This document shows positions 44,502 through 53,074 of a DNA stretch of 64,000 bases, in pieces; the first letter of the stretch is position 1, and each line of letters opens with the position of its first letter. The notes under the pieces were generated by a model that saw only the letters and a list, made by a program, of their open reading frames with translations, was not told the DNA's origin and searched no databases. The DNA comes from Comamonadaceae bacterium PBBC2 (GTDB lineage: Bacteria; Pseudomonadota; Gammaproteobacteria; Burkholderiales; Burkholderiaceae_C). A program made the position numbers and the translations under genes. Where the stretch lies: positions 1 through 64,000 of the forward strand of contig NKIO01000002.1 of assembly GCA_002255935.1 (NCBI GenBank), in the 5' to 3' direction.

Positions 44502-45976
44502 GCTTCGCTGAACGCTGCGGCTTGCACAGCCGCGAACGTGAAGCCGCTTGCGAGCAGCTGGTGCGACAAGTCGATGCCTCGGGCATCGAGCTGATCCGCC
44601 TGGGCTGGTGCGACCTGCACGGCGTGGTGCGCGGCAAGACCCTCGTGGCTTCGCAACTGCGCAGTGCGCTGTCCAACGGCATCGGCATGGTCAGCACCTT
44701 GCTGCTCAAAGACAGCTCGGACCGCACCGCCTTCAAGGTGTTCGAGCCGGGCATTCAAGAGACCCTGCCCGGCTTTGCCGGGGCCAGCAATTTCACGCTG
44801 ATGCCCGACCCGGCCAGCTGGCATGTGTTGCCTTGGACCGAGAAGACGGGCTGGCTGCAGTGCCAACCCTACTTGGCAGATGGCCGCATCGTGCCACTCG
44901 ATTCACGCCATGTGCTGCAGCAGGCCGTGCAGCGCCTGGCCGATCGCGGCTGGCAAATGCGCTGCGGGCTGGAAATCGAGTTCCACATCTACCGCCTCAA
45001 AGACCCGCTTCACGGGGCAGACCTGAACCCAGACCACGCCGCATGGCCCGGCCCCGCGCCCGAAGTCAGCCTGGTCCACCCGGGCTACAACCTGCTGACC
45101 GAAGCCTGGTTTGACCGGGCCGAAGAGCCTCTGCGCATCGTGCAGCGCACCGCCCAAGCCCTGGGCCTGCCGCTGATTTCGCTCGAAATTGAACTCGGCC
45201 CCAGCCAGGTGGAGGCGGTGTTTGACGTGAGCGATGCGCTCACGGCCGCCGACCACATGGTGCTGTTTCGCAACGCCACGCGCCAGGCCCTGCGCCGCGC
45301 TGGCTACCACGCCACCTTCATGTGCCGGCCGCCGTTTGAACACATCATGTCCAGCGGCTGGCACCTACACCAGTCTCTCTGCGAAGCAAGCACGGGCCGC
45401 AACGTTTTCATGCGGGATTGCGCCGCTCAAGGCGAAGCGCGTGATGCGCGGCAGGTGCTGAGCGATGTGGGCGCAAGCTGGTTGGCCGGACTGCTGGCGC
45501 ATGCTCCGGCGCTCACCGCCCTGTGCACCTCCACCAGCAATGGCTACGGGCGCTTCAGGCCCAACGCCATGGCACCGCAGTCGATCTTGTGGGGCCGTGA
45601 CAACCGGGGCGCGATGCTGCGTGTCATTGGCGCACCCGGCGACAGCGCCACCCGCATTGAAAACCGCTTGGGCGAACCCGCAGCCAACCCCTACCTGTAC
45701 ATGGCCTCGCAAATCCATGCGGGACTCGATGGCGTGGATGCACAACTGCAAGCGCCGCCCGCCACCGAAACGCCCTACTCTGCAGGTGCTGCCACCATCC
45801 CGACCAGTCTGGCCGATGCGGTGCAGGCACTGCAAAGTGATGCAGCGATGTTCCAAGCCATGGGTCAGCCCTTTGTGGACTACTACAGCACCATCAAAAA
45901 GGCCGAGCACCAGCGACTGGTGCAGGCCGAGGACTCGACGGAATTTCACAAGCGTGAATACTTCGGGCGCATTTGA
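44498..45976 (+). CDS. Glutamine synthetase-family ligase (gamma-glutamyl-amine synthetase-like)
   Basis: 492 residues. Beta-grasp N-domain (LIRLGWCDLHGVVRGKTLV), catalytic metal site in RCGLEIEFHIYRL, and family motifs SGWHLHQSL, NGYGRFRPNAMAP and RIENRLGEPAANPYLYMASQI. Class I-like glutamine synthetases of this sort ligate glutamate to amines (PuuA, GlnA3/4, and the aniline and isopropylamine enzymes). Translationally coupled to the Rieske oxygenase gene. A true ammonium-assimilating GlnA is unlikely because the signature differs and the context is catabolic. The amine substrate is unknown. Confidence 0.85.
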   Translation: MSFAERCGLHSREREAACEQLVRQVDASGIELIRLGWCDLHGVVRGKTLVASQLRSALSNGIGMVSTLLLKDSSDRTAFKVFEPGIQETLPGFAGASNFTLMPDPASWHVLPWTEKTGWLQCQPYLADGRIVPLDSRHVLQQAVQRLADRGWQMRCGLEIEFHIYRLKDPLHGADLNPDHAAWPGPAPEVSLVHPGYNLLTEAWFDRAEEPLRIVQRTAQALGLPLISLEIELGPSQVEAVFDVSDALTAADHMVLFRNATRQALRRAGYHATFMCRPPFEHIMSSGWHLHQSLCEASTGRNVFMRDCAAQGEARDARQVLSDVGASWLAGLLAHAPALTALCTSTSNGYGRFRPNAMAPQSILWGRDNRGAMLRVIGAPGDSATRIENRLGEPAANPYLYMASQIHAGLDGVDAQLQAPPATETPYSAGAATIPTSLADAVQALQSDAAMFQAMGQPFVDYYSTIKKAEHQRLVQAEDSTEFHKREYFGRI

Positions 45977-46017
45977 CCCACTTTTGAATCACCCCGCCCT
46001 AGGACGAAGCACTGAAC

Positions 46018-46347
46018 ATGATCACGATCCACCTGCAACCCCACGACCCGACCCAAGCCGCGCACACCCTGCAAGCCCAGCCCGGCCAAAGCCTGATGCA
46101 AGCCGCTGTCGATGCGAATCTGCCCGGCATCCAAGCCGATTGCGGCGGGCTGCTGACCTGCGCCACCTGCCATGTGGTGGTGCAAAGCGATTGGCAAGCC
46201 AAACTGCCGCCGATGAGCAGCGACGAAGACGGCATGCTGGCCTTCACCGCCCAAACCCGTGAGCCGGGCAGCCGCTTGTCGTGTCAGATCGAGATGACCG
46301 AAGAACTGGATGGCCTGCAGGTCACACTGCCCGCAAGCCAGTACTGA
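46018..46347 (+). CDS. [2Fe-2S] ferredoxin (putidaredoxin/ISC-type)
   Basis: 109 residues. Cluster ligands Cys42, Cys48, Cys51 and Cys89 in DCGGLLTCATCHVVV and SRLSCQIEM give the C-x5-C-x2-C-x37-C spacing of adrenodoxin/putidaredoxin-type ferredoxins. No signal peptide. It is the third gene of the Rieske operon, 41 bp after the ligase gene, and should pass electrons to the oxygenase. A reductase is not encoded here. Its stop codon falls inside the first unit of the repeat at 46344. Confidence 0.93.
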   Translation: MITIHLQPHDPTQAAHTLQAQPGQSLMQAAVDANLPGIQADCGGLLTCATCHVVVQSDWQAKLPPMSSDEDGMLAFTAQTREPGSRLSCQIEMTEELDGLQVTLPASQY

Positions 46348-46508
46348 AGAATGTGCGGGGTAGGTCGGCGGCTTCAGCCCCAACATGCAGTCTGCGCAAA
46401 AACCACCAACGTCGGAGCTGAAGAATGTGTGGGGTAGGTCGGTGGCTTTAGCCCCGACATGAGACCTCAGCCAAATCAATAAAGTCGGACCTGAAGGTGC
46501 CGGCCTAC
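46344..46508. repeat. Dispersed inverted repeat, copy C (tandem composite)
   Basis: Two GTAGGTCGG-initiated units start at 46360 and 46434; a 74-bp direct period is marked by CTGAAGAATGTG at 46344 and 46418. The second unit closes with CGGCCTAC at 46508. It shares GGCTTCAGCCCC-type arms with copies A and B. It sits between the convergent ferredoxin and ffh genes and overlaps the ferredoxin stop. Confidence 0.85.
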
Positions 46509-46521
46509 GGGTGCAGGGCCT

Positions 46522-47904
46522 TCAGCGCGGCATGCCGGGGAAGCCGCCGCCGCCCATCATGCCTTTCATGGCGCCCATGCGTTTCATCATTTTCATGAGG
46601 CCACCGCCCTGCATTTTTTTCATCATGTCCTGCATTTGCTCAAACTCTTTGAGCATGCGGTTGACGTCGTGCACCTGAACACCGGCACCTGCGGCAATGC
46701 GGCGCTTGCGGGTGGCCTTGATCAGCTCGGGCTTGCTGCGCTCTTTGGGCGTCATGCTGTGGATGATGCCTTGCTTGCGGGCGATGTCTTTTTCGACCTT
46801 GTCCATGTCCATCGCGCCGGCCTTGGCGGTCAGCTGGCTGGGCAGTTTGTCCATCAGGCTGGACAGGCCACCCATTTGTTTCATCTGCTGGATCTGGGCC
46901 AAAAAGTCGTTCAGGTCGAAGCCGCCACCGCTCTTGACCTTGGCGGCCAGCTTTTGCGCGGCCTCCATGTCCACACCGGCGGTGACTTGTTCTACCAGCG
47001 CGACGATGTCGCCCATGCCCAAGATGCGACCGGCGTGGCGTTCGGCGTCGAACACTTCCAGGCCGTCGATCTTTTCGCTGGTACCGGCAAACTTGATGGG
47101 CGCACCGGTGATCTGGCGCACAGACAATGCCGCACCGCCGCGTGAGTCACCGTCGAGCTTGGTCAGCACGATGCCGGTCAGGGGCAGCGCTTCGCTGAAG
47201 GCTTTGGCGGTGTTGGCCGCATCCTGACCCTGCATGGCGTCGACCACGAACAGGGTTTCCACAGGCTTCAATTCGGCGTGCAAGGCCTTGATCTCGGCCA
47301 TCAGGGCTTCGTCAATCGCCAGGCGACCGGCGGTGTCGACCAGCAGCACGTCAAAGAAGTGCTTTCGGGCATAGTCGATCGCGGCGCGGGCGATGTCGAT
47401 CGGCTTTTGGTCGGGCGAGCTAGGGAACCATTCGGCCCCAGCTTGCGCGGTGACGGTTTTGAGCTGTTCGATGGCGGCGGGGCGGTAAACGTCGCCAGAG
47501 ACCGTGAGCACTTTCTTTTTGCGCTTTTCAATCAGGTGCTTGGCCAGCTTGGCGGTGGTGGTGGTTTTACCCGCACCTTGCAGACCGGCCATCAAGATGA
47601 CGGCGGGCGGCTGCGCGGCCAGGTTGATGTCGGCCACGCCTTCGCCCATGGTGGCGGCCAGCTCGCGGTTGACCACGCCGACCAGGGCCTGGCCCGGTTT
47701 GAGCGAGCCCATGACCTCTTGGCCCAGGGCTTTGTCTTTCACACGGGCGATGAAATCGCGCACCACCGGCAGCGCCACGTCGGCCTCCAGCAAGGCCATG
47801 CGGACCTCGCGCAGCATGTCGGCCACGTTCGATTCGGTGATGCGGGCCTGTCCGCTGATGGTTTTGACGAGGCGGGAAAGTTTGTCGGTCAGGGCGGAGG
47901 CCAT
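46522..47904 (-). CDS. ffh: Signal recognition particle protein
   Basis: 460 residues, standard length. N domain, G domain with LMAGLQGAGKTTTTAKLAKHL (P-loop), DTAGRLAIDEALM (G3), TKLDGDSRGGAALSV (G4) and FAGTSEKIDGLEVF; then the methionine-rich M domain ending in MMKKMQGGGLMKMMKRMGAM. It binds 4.5S RNA and signal peptides and delivers nascent membrane proteins to FtsY. Divergent from ccsA. Confidence 0.97.
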   Translation of the reverse strand: MASALTDKLSRLVKTISGQARITESNVADMLREVRMALLEADVALPVVRDFIARVKDKALGQEVMGSLKPGQALVGVVNRELAATMGEGVADINLAAQPPAVILMAGLQGAGKTTTTAKLAKHLIEKRKKKVLTVSGDVYRPAAIEQLKTVTAQAGAEWFPSSPDQKPIDIARAAIDYARKHFFDVLLVDTAGRLAIDEALMAEIKALHAELKPVETLFVVDAMQGQDAANTAKAFSEALPLTGIVLTKLDGDSRGGAALSVRQITGAPIKFAGTSEKIDGLEVFDAERHAGRILGMGDIVALVEQVTAGVDMEAAQKLAAKVKSGGGFDLNDFLAQIQQMKQMGGLSSLMDKLPSQLTAKAGAMDMDKVEKDIARKQGIIHSMTPKERSKPELIKATRKRRIAAGAGVQVHDVNRMLKEFEQMQDMMKKMQGGGLMKMMKRMGAMKGMMGGGGFPGMPR

Positions 47905-47982
47905 GCGTGCGAATCCAGAAAAACCGGTTCAGCGTGGTGGTGATGCCCCTGTGGCCGCACCTGAAAGGCTAAACTCGGACCC

Positions 47983-48786
47983 ATGATTTTAGCGAGTCCC
48001 CCAATTTGGATGCACCCTGCCGCTGCGGTGGCTGCACTGGCCTATGGCCTGGCGGCGCTCGTGGGCGCGGGCATGAGCGAAGTCAATGCCCGCCGTTTGC
48101 TGGGTCTGGCCTGGGCCGCCCATGCGCTGGCCTTGTTGGGCTTGCTGGCGGGGCCAGTGCGCTTTGGTTTTGCGCCGGCCATGTCGGTCACGGCGTGGCT
48201 GGTGGTCACGGCTTATGTGGTGGAGCGGCAAATCTTCCCGCAGCTCAAGGCGCGTTGGGCCATGGGGGGCCTTGGCGCCGTGGCGGTGGCCATGGCTTGG
48301 TTGTTTCCGGGCACGCTCTTGCATGAGCAGGCTTCGGCTTGGTTGCCTCTGCATTGGGCGCTGGGCCTGTCGGCCTATGGCATGTTTGGCGCCGCCGTGA
48401 TCCACGCCTGGATGATGACGCGCACCGAGCGCAACATCCGTTTGGGCCAAGAGGCCGACAGCGGCTTGCCCTTGCTGACGCTGGAAAAACTCACTTTCCG
48501 TTTTGTGACAGCGGGCTTCATGCTGCTGACGGCCACCTTGGTGGCGGGCTTTTTCTTTGGTGAAACCCTCTATGGCCAGGGCCGCGGCCAATGGCGCTGG
48601 GACCACAAGACGATTTTTGCGCTGCTGTCTTGGCTGACCTTTGCCACGTTGCTCATCGGTCGCAGCCAGTGGGGTTGGCGTGGCCGCCGAGCGGTGCGCG
48701 TGCTGTACATCGGTGCCAGCTTGTTGCTCTTGTCTTATGCCGGTTCGCGTTTTGTGCTCGAGGTCTTGTTGGGGCGTGCGGGATGA
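47983..48786 (+). CDS. ccsA: Inner-membrane cytochrome c biogenesis protein, CcsA/YpjD type
   Basis: 267 residues with eight hydrophobic segments and the cytochrome c assembly (WWD-related) core: EQASAWLPLHWALGLSAYGMFGAAVIHAWMM and LYGQGRGQWRWDHKTIFALLSWLTF, with conserved His residues. YpjD-like members are shorter than haem-handling CcsA and their role is less certain. Overlaps the next gene by 4 bp. Confidence 0.8.
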   Translation: MILASPPIWMHPAAAVAALAYGLAALVGAGMSEVNARRLLGLAWAAHALALLGLLAGPVRFGFAPAMSVTAWLVVTAYVVERQIFPQLKARWAMGGLGAVAVAMAWLFPGTLLHEQASAWLPLHWALGLSAYGMFGAAVIHAWMMTRTERNIRLGQEADSGLPLLTLEKLTFRFVTAGFMLLTATLVAGFFFGETLYGQGRGQWRWDHKTIFALLSWLTFATLLIGRSQWGWRGRRAVRVLYIGASLLLLSYAGSRFVLEVLLGRAG

Positions 48787-49010
48787 AATTCCTCTTTTTG
48801 TTGTTGGTGGTGATGGTCGTGGTCTGGGCCATCAAGCGCGGCCGCAGGAGCCCTTCCGCCCCTCAAGCCCCCCAGTCAGCACCTGCCGAAATGGTGGCCT
48901 GCGCACAATGCGGCATCCATTTGCCACACGCCGAGGCGGTGGCCGGCCAAAAGGGCCTGTACTGCAGCACCGAGCACCGCAGCGCGGCGCAGGACAGCAA
49001 CCCCGCCTGA
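48783..49010 (+). CDS. Small PP0621-family protein with membrane anchor and zinc-ribbon-like Cys motif
   Basis: 75 residues from ATG 48783 (ATGA overlap with ccsA). One N-terminal transmembrane helix (MKFLFLLLVVMVVVWAIKRG), a Pro/Ala linker, then MVACAQCGIHLPHAEAV...LYCSTEH, a CxxC...C/H pattern likely to bind zinc. Family role unknown; the ccsA-PP0621-ampD order is common in this group of bacteria. Confidence 0.8.
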   Translation: MKFLFLLLVVMVVVWAIKRGRRSPSAPQAPQSAPAEMVACAQCGIHLPHAEAVAGQKGLYCSTEHRSAAQDSNPA

Positions 49011-49020
49011 CCGCCTTCGC

Positions 49021-49596
49021 GTGCCGTCCCCCACCTCAATTTGGCAAAACGGCTGGTACAGCCCAGCGCAGCGGCACGACTCACCCAACTTCGGTCCTCG
49101 GCCCGAGGGCGCCAGCATCGACTTGCTGGTGGTGCACTCCATCAGCTTGCCGCCTGGCCAATACGGCGGCAACGAGGTCCAGGCCTTGTTCACCAACCAA
49201 CTGAACTGGGACGCACACCCCTACTTTGAGCAGATACGCGGCCTGGAGGTGTCATCACACTTTTACATTCGGCGCGACGGCGCGCTGCTGCAATTTGTCA
49301 GCTGTGATGACCGGGCCTGGCATGCAGGCCAATCTGCATACCGAGGCCGCAGCAACTGCAATGACGACTCGATTGGCATCGAGCTGGAAGGCCTGGAGGG
49401 CGAGCTGTTTGAGCCGGCCCAATACGCCTGCCTTGCCCGCTTGAGCCAAGCCCTGGCACGGCATTACCCCATTGCCCACATTGCAGGGCATGAACACATT
49501 GCGCCTGGCCGCAAGCAAGACCCCGGCCCCGGATTTGACTGGTCAGTTTTGAAATCTTTGACAAATTTTTCAGATCAGTGTTTTCCCTTGGTTTGA
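49021..49596 (+). CDS. ampD: 1,6-anhydro-N-acetylmuramyl-L-alanine amidase
   Basis: 191 residues from a GTG start at 49021. Amidase_2 domain: LLVVHSISLPPGQYGG (zinc His), SSHFYIRRDGALLQFVSCDDRAWHAGQS, CNDDSIGIELEG and the C-terminal IAGHEHIAPGRKQDPGPGFDW with the second His and the Lys-x-Asp zinc/catalytic region. No signal peptide, as expected of cytosolic AmpD. It cleaves the anhydromuropeptide during cell-wall recycling and thereby affects AmpR signalling. Confidence 0.95.
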   Translation: MPSPTSIWQNGWYSPAQRHDSPNFGPRPEGASIDLLVVHSISLPPGQYGGNEVQALFTNQLNWDAHPYFEQIRGLEVSSHFYIRRDGALLQFVSCDDRAWHAGQSAYRGRSNCNDDSIGIELEGLEGELFEPAQYACLARLSQALARHYPIAHIAGHEHIAPGRKQDPGPGFDWSVLKSLTNFSDQCFPLV

Positions 49597-49881
49597 TGCA
49601 AATTTCACAACACTGAAAAAAATATTTTTCAGCCCCGTTTTGGGCACTGTTCTCTAATTTGGCACTCAGGGCCATGCCGATGGAAATTCCCCCAAGGGCG
49701 TCAATACAAGCCTGCAGCCAACAAACCCCCTCGGAACCCAATGCTGGCCTGACTTTTCTCCAAGAAGTGGCTTGATTTCAAGCTTTCGCGGAACCTGTTT
49801 CAGCACTTGAAAAGCCCAAATAAGTGCCCCGCGCCCCGGATCCCAAGGGCCTTGCCAGAAAAAGCACAGCAGGAGCTCGGT

Positions 49882-49897
49882 ACACTATAGGTAGTGG
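49882..49897. promoter_or_regulatory. NrdR box 1
   Basis: ACACTATAGGTAGTGG resembles the NrdR consensus acaCwAtATaTwGtgt. Its start lies 32 bp before box 2, about three helical turns, the standard pairing. NrdR is the ATP/dATP-sensing repressor of ribonucleotide reductase genes. Confidence 0.8.
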
Positions 49898-49898
49898 C

Positions 49899-49927
49899 TT
49901 GAACGAAGCTTGGACACCAGATATAGT
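49899..49927 (+). promoter_or_regulatory. Probable sigma-70 promoter of nrdAB
   Basis: TTGAAC (49899-49904), a 17-bp spacer, then TATAGT (49922-49927). The -10 lies inside NrdR box 2 and the -35 lies just after box 1, so NrdR binding would block RNA polymerase directly. Confidence 0.7.
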
Positions 49928-49929
49928 GT
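49914..49929. promoter_or_regulatory. NrdR box 2
   Basis: ACACCAGATATAGTGT fits the NrdR-box palindrome with outer ACAC/GTGT arms. Overlaps the probable -10 of the nrdA promoter. Confidence 0.85.
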
Positions 49930-50006
49930 CCCTTACAAATTCTCACAAAAGAGATTTGAACGATTTCAAGCCCTCAAGATCCAACGCCTTGCAACAAACC
50001 AAGAAC

Positions 50007-52934
50007 ATGACCATGCACACCGATCTGAACATCTCCAGTCACACCTCCGGCCTGATGGGCCTGGGCGAAGGCGAGCACAAAACCGTGGCCTCACTGCACG
50101 CTTTGGCCAACTACCAAATCATCCGACGCAATGGCGCGGTGGTGCCTTTTGAGCCCAACAAAATCGCCGTGGCCTTGATGAAAGCCTTCTTGGCTGTTCA
50201 CGGCACCCAGGGCGCCGCTTCGGCCAGCGTGCGCGAAGTGGTGGAAGACCTGACCCAAAACGTGGTGCGCGCCTTGGTGCGCTCGCGTCCAGGCGGCGGC
50301 ACCTTCCACATTGAAGACGTGCAAGACCAGGTCGAACTGGGCCTGATGCGCAGCAGCAACCACGAAGTGGCCCGTGCTTATGTGCTCTACCGCGAGCGCC
50401 GCACACAAGAGCGCGCTCAACAGCAACAACAAGTGGCCGCCGACACCGCCACTGACGAACCCGCTTTGCACGTGATCGATGGCGGTCAGCGCGTGAAGCT
50501 GGATTTGAACTACCTCAAATCCCTGATGGTCAATGCCTGCGCTGGCCTGGGCCAGGACGTGAGCGCCGAGCCGATCGTGGCTGAAACCATGCGCAACCTG
50601 TACGACGGCGTGCCCATGGAAGAGGTGTACAAAGCCTCGATCTTGGCGTCGCGCACCCTGATCGAGAAAGACCCTGACTACACCTACGTCACCGCCCGTT
50701 TGTTGATGCACACCATCGCCAAGGAAATCCTGGGCAAGGAAGTGACCGCCGACCAGCTGGGACAAGCGTACTTGGATTACTTCCCTCAGTTCATCAAAAA
50801 GGGCGTGGACAACGACCTGCTGGATGAAAAGCTCTTGCAGTTTGATCTCAAGCGCCTGGCCGAAGCCCTCAAGCCCGAGCGCGACATGCAGTTCGACTAC
50901 CTGGGTCTGCAAACCCTGTACGACCGCTACTTCCTGCACGTGCGCAAAACCCGCATCGAGATGCCCCAGGCTTTCTTCATGCGCGTGGCCATGGGCCTGT
51001 CGCTCAATGAAATCAACCGCGAAGCCCGCGCCATCGAGTTCTACGAGATCTTGTCCTCGTTCGACTTCATGTCGTCCACACCCACCTTGTTCAACAGCGG
51101 CACCTTGCGCTCGCAGCTGTCCTCTTGCTACTTGACCACGGTGCCCGACGATCTGGACGGCATTTACGAGTCGATCAAGGAAAACGCCCTGCTGTCCAAG
51201 TTTGCCGGCGGTCTGGGCAACGACTGGACCCGTGTGCGCGCCATGGGCTCCCACATCAAGGGCACCAACGGTGAATCGCAAGGCGTGGTGCCTTTCCTCA
51301 AAGTCGTCAACGACACCGCCGTGGCGGTCAACCAAGGCGGCAAGCGCAAGGGCGCGGTCTGCACCTACCTGGAAACCTGGCACCTGGACATCGAAGAGTT
51401 CCTGGAGCTGCGCAAGAACACCGGCGACGACCGCCGCCGCACCCACGACATGAACACGGCCAACTGGATCCCCGATCTGTTCATGCGCCGCGTCATGGAA
51501 AAAGGCGACTGGACCTTGTTCTCGCCTTCGGATGTGCCTGATTTGCACGACCTGTTTGGTCAAGCTTTCGAAAACGCCTATGTGGCTTACGAGCAAAAGG
51601 CCGAGCGCGGCGAAATCCGCCCCAGCAAGAAGATCCCCGCCAATGACCTGTGGCGCAAGATGCTCTCGATGCTGTTCGAAACCGGCCACCCTTGGATCAC
51701 TTTCAAAGATCCTTGCAACGTGCGCTCCCCCCAGCAGCACGCCGGTGTGGTGCACTCGTCCAACCTGTGCACCGAGATCACGCTCAACACCAGCGACACA
51801 GAAACCGCCGTGTGCAATCTGGGCTCGGTCAACTTGTCCAAGCACCTGAAAGACGGCCCCAACGGCAAAGTCATTGACCACGCCAAGCTGCAAAAAACCA
51901 TCACGACCGCCATGCGCATGCTGGACAACGTGATCGACATCAACTACTACGCCGTCAAGAAGGCCCGCGACTCGAACATGCGTCATCGCCCTGTGGGCCT
52001 GGGCCTGATGGCGTTCCAAGATTCGCTGTACGAAATGCGCATCCCCTACGCCTCGCAAGCGGCTGTGGAGTTTGCTGACCAGTCGATGGAAGCGATCTGC
52101 TACTACGCTTATTGGGCTTCGACCGAGTTGGCCAAAGAGCGCGGCCAATACTCGAGCTACAAGGGCTCGCTCTGGGATCGCGGCATCTTGCCGCTGGACA
52201 CCTTGGACCTGCTGGCCCGCGAGCGCGGTGGCTATGTCGAAGTAGACCGCTCCTCCACCCTGGACTGGGACGCGCTGCGCAAGAAAATCGCCCAAGACGG
52301 CATGCGCAACTCCAACTGCGTGGCCATTGCACCCACCGCGACCATCTCCAACATCATCGGCGTGGACGCTTCGATCGAGCCTTGCTTTGGCAACTTGTCG
52401 GTCAAGTCCAACTTGTCGGGCGAATTCACCGTGATCAACGGCTACTTGGTGCGCGACTTGAAGCGCCTGGGCCTGTGGGATGACGTGATGGTCATGGACT
52501 TGAAACACTTTGACGGCTCGCTGCGCCCCATCGACCGCGTGCCACAAGAAATCAAGTCCTTGTACGCCACCGCATTTGAAGTGGAAACCACGTGGTTGGT
52601 TGAGGCTGCCGCACGTCGCCAAAAATGGATCGATCAAGCGCAGTCGCTCAACATCTACATGGCCGGTGCATCGGGCAAGAAACTCGACGACACCTACAAG
52701 CTGGCTTGGTTGCGTGGCCTCAAAACCACCTACTACCTGCGCACATCGAGCGCGACACAAGTGGAGAAATCCACGGTGCAAGCAGGCTCACACAACGCCG
52801 TGTCTTCGGGTATGCCTTCGGGTGGCGTGAGCGCACAAGATGCTGCGCCATCGCATGCACCACTGAGTGCAACACCGGCCACCGATGTTCAATTCACCGC
52901 GATCGACGATGTCGGTTGCGAAGCTTGCCAGTGA
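50007..52934 (+). CDS. nrdA: Class Ia ribonucleoside-diphosphate reductase, alpha subunit
   Basis: About 975 residues from ATG 50007 (ATG 50013 also possible; no clear ribosome-binding site for either). An N-terminal ATP-cone (IIRRNGAVVPFEPNKIAVALMKAF) indicates dATP activity control. The barrel carries SSTPTLFNSGTLRSQLSSCYL, FAGGLGNDWTRVRAMGSHIKG, the NLCTEI active-site strand and APTATISNIIGVDASIEPCF. The C-terminus ends VGCEACQ with the redox CxxC pair. It reduces NDPs to dNDPs. Regulated by the NrdR boxes upstream; nrdB follows after 140 bp. Confidence 0.95.
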   Translation: MTMHTDLNISSHTSGLMGLGEGEHKTVASLHALANYQIIRRNGAVVPFEPNKIAVALMKAFLAVHGTQGAASASVREVVEDLTQNVVRALVRSRPGGGTFHIEDVQDQVELGLMRSSNHEVARAYVLYRERRTQERAQQQQQVAADTATDEPALHVIDGGQRVKLDLNYLKSLMVNACAGLGQDVSAEPIVAETMRNLYDGVPMEEVYKASILASRTLIEKDPDYTYVTARLLMHTIAKEILGKEVTADQLGQAYLDYFPQFIKKGVDNDLLDEKLLQFDLKRLAEALKPERDMQFDYLGLQTLYDRYFLHVRKTRIEMPQAFFMRVAMGLSLNEINREARAIEFYEILSSFDFMSSTPTLFNSGTLRSQLSSCYLTTVPDDLDGIYESIKENALLSKFAGGLGNDWTRVRAMGSHIKGTNGESQGVVPFLKVVNDTAVAVNQGGKRKGAVCTYLETWHLDIEEFLELRKNTGDDRRRTHDMNTANWIPDLFMRRVMEKGDWTLFSPSDVPDLHDLFGQAFENAYVAYEQKAERGEIRPSKKIPANDLWRKMLSMLFETGHPWITFKDPCNVRSPQQHAGVVHSSNLCTEITLNTSDTETAVCNLGSVNLSKHLKDGPNGKVIDHAKLQKTITTAMRMLDNVIDINYYAVKKARDSNMRHRPVGLGLMAFQDSLYEMRIPYASQAAVEFADQSMEAICYYAYWASTELAKERGQYSSYKGSLWDRGILPLDTLDLLARERGGYVEVDRSSTLDWDALRKKIAQDGMRNSNCVAIAPTATISNIIGVDASIEPCFGNLSVKSNLSGEFTVINGYLVRDLKRLGLWDDVMVMDLKHFDGSLRPIDRVPQEIKSLYATAFEVETTWLVEAAARRQKWIDQAQSLNIYMAGASGKKLDDTYKLAWLRGLKTTYYLRTSSATQVEKSTVQAGSHNAVSSGMPSGGVSAQDAAPSHAPLSATPATDVQFTAIDDVGCEACQ

Positions 52935-53074
52935 TGACCACTGCATCGCTGGGCATTTCAAACATGCAAAGCGATGCAATAGAGCAACACTTCGAGGCAT
53001 TGCGCGCGCAGAAAGTGAATCACTGCTTTGCAATTCACGCGCATGCTTTCATAATTTGAGAACTGGAAATTTTT

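Larger units (their letters stand above)
49597..50006. other. 410-bp intergenic region upstream of nrdA
   Basis: No gene is supported here. The first part holds an AT-rich palindrome CTGAAAAA-aata-TTTTTCAG near 49615-49635, probably the end of the ampD transcript. The last 130 bp hold the nrdA promoter and two NrdR boxes (separate entries). Reading frames into nrdA continue upstream to 49824 but lack family similarity before about 50007. Confidence 0.6.

Noticed and set aside
44498-45976. Assignment as glutamine synthetase GlnA
   Set aside because: Coupled to a Rieske oxygenase and ferredoxin, and its motifs fit the gamma-glutamyl-amine synthetase group better than housekeeping GlnA.
50091-52781. 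Long minus-strand open frame (about 896 codons) opposite nrdA
   Set aside because: It is a codon-bias shadow of nrdA: the plus-strand protein has full family motifs, while the antisense product is His/Val/Gln/Gly-rich with no recognisable domain.
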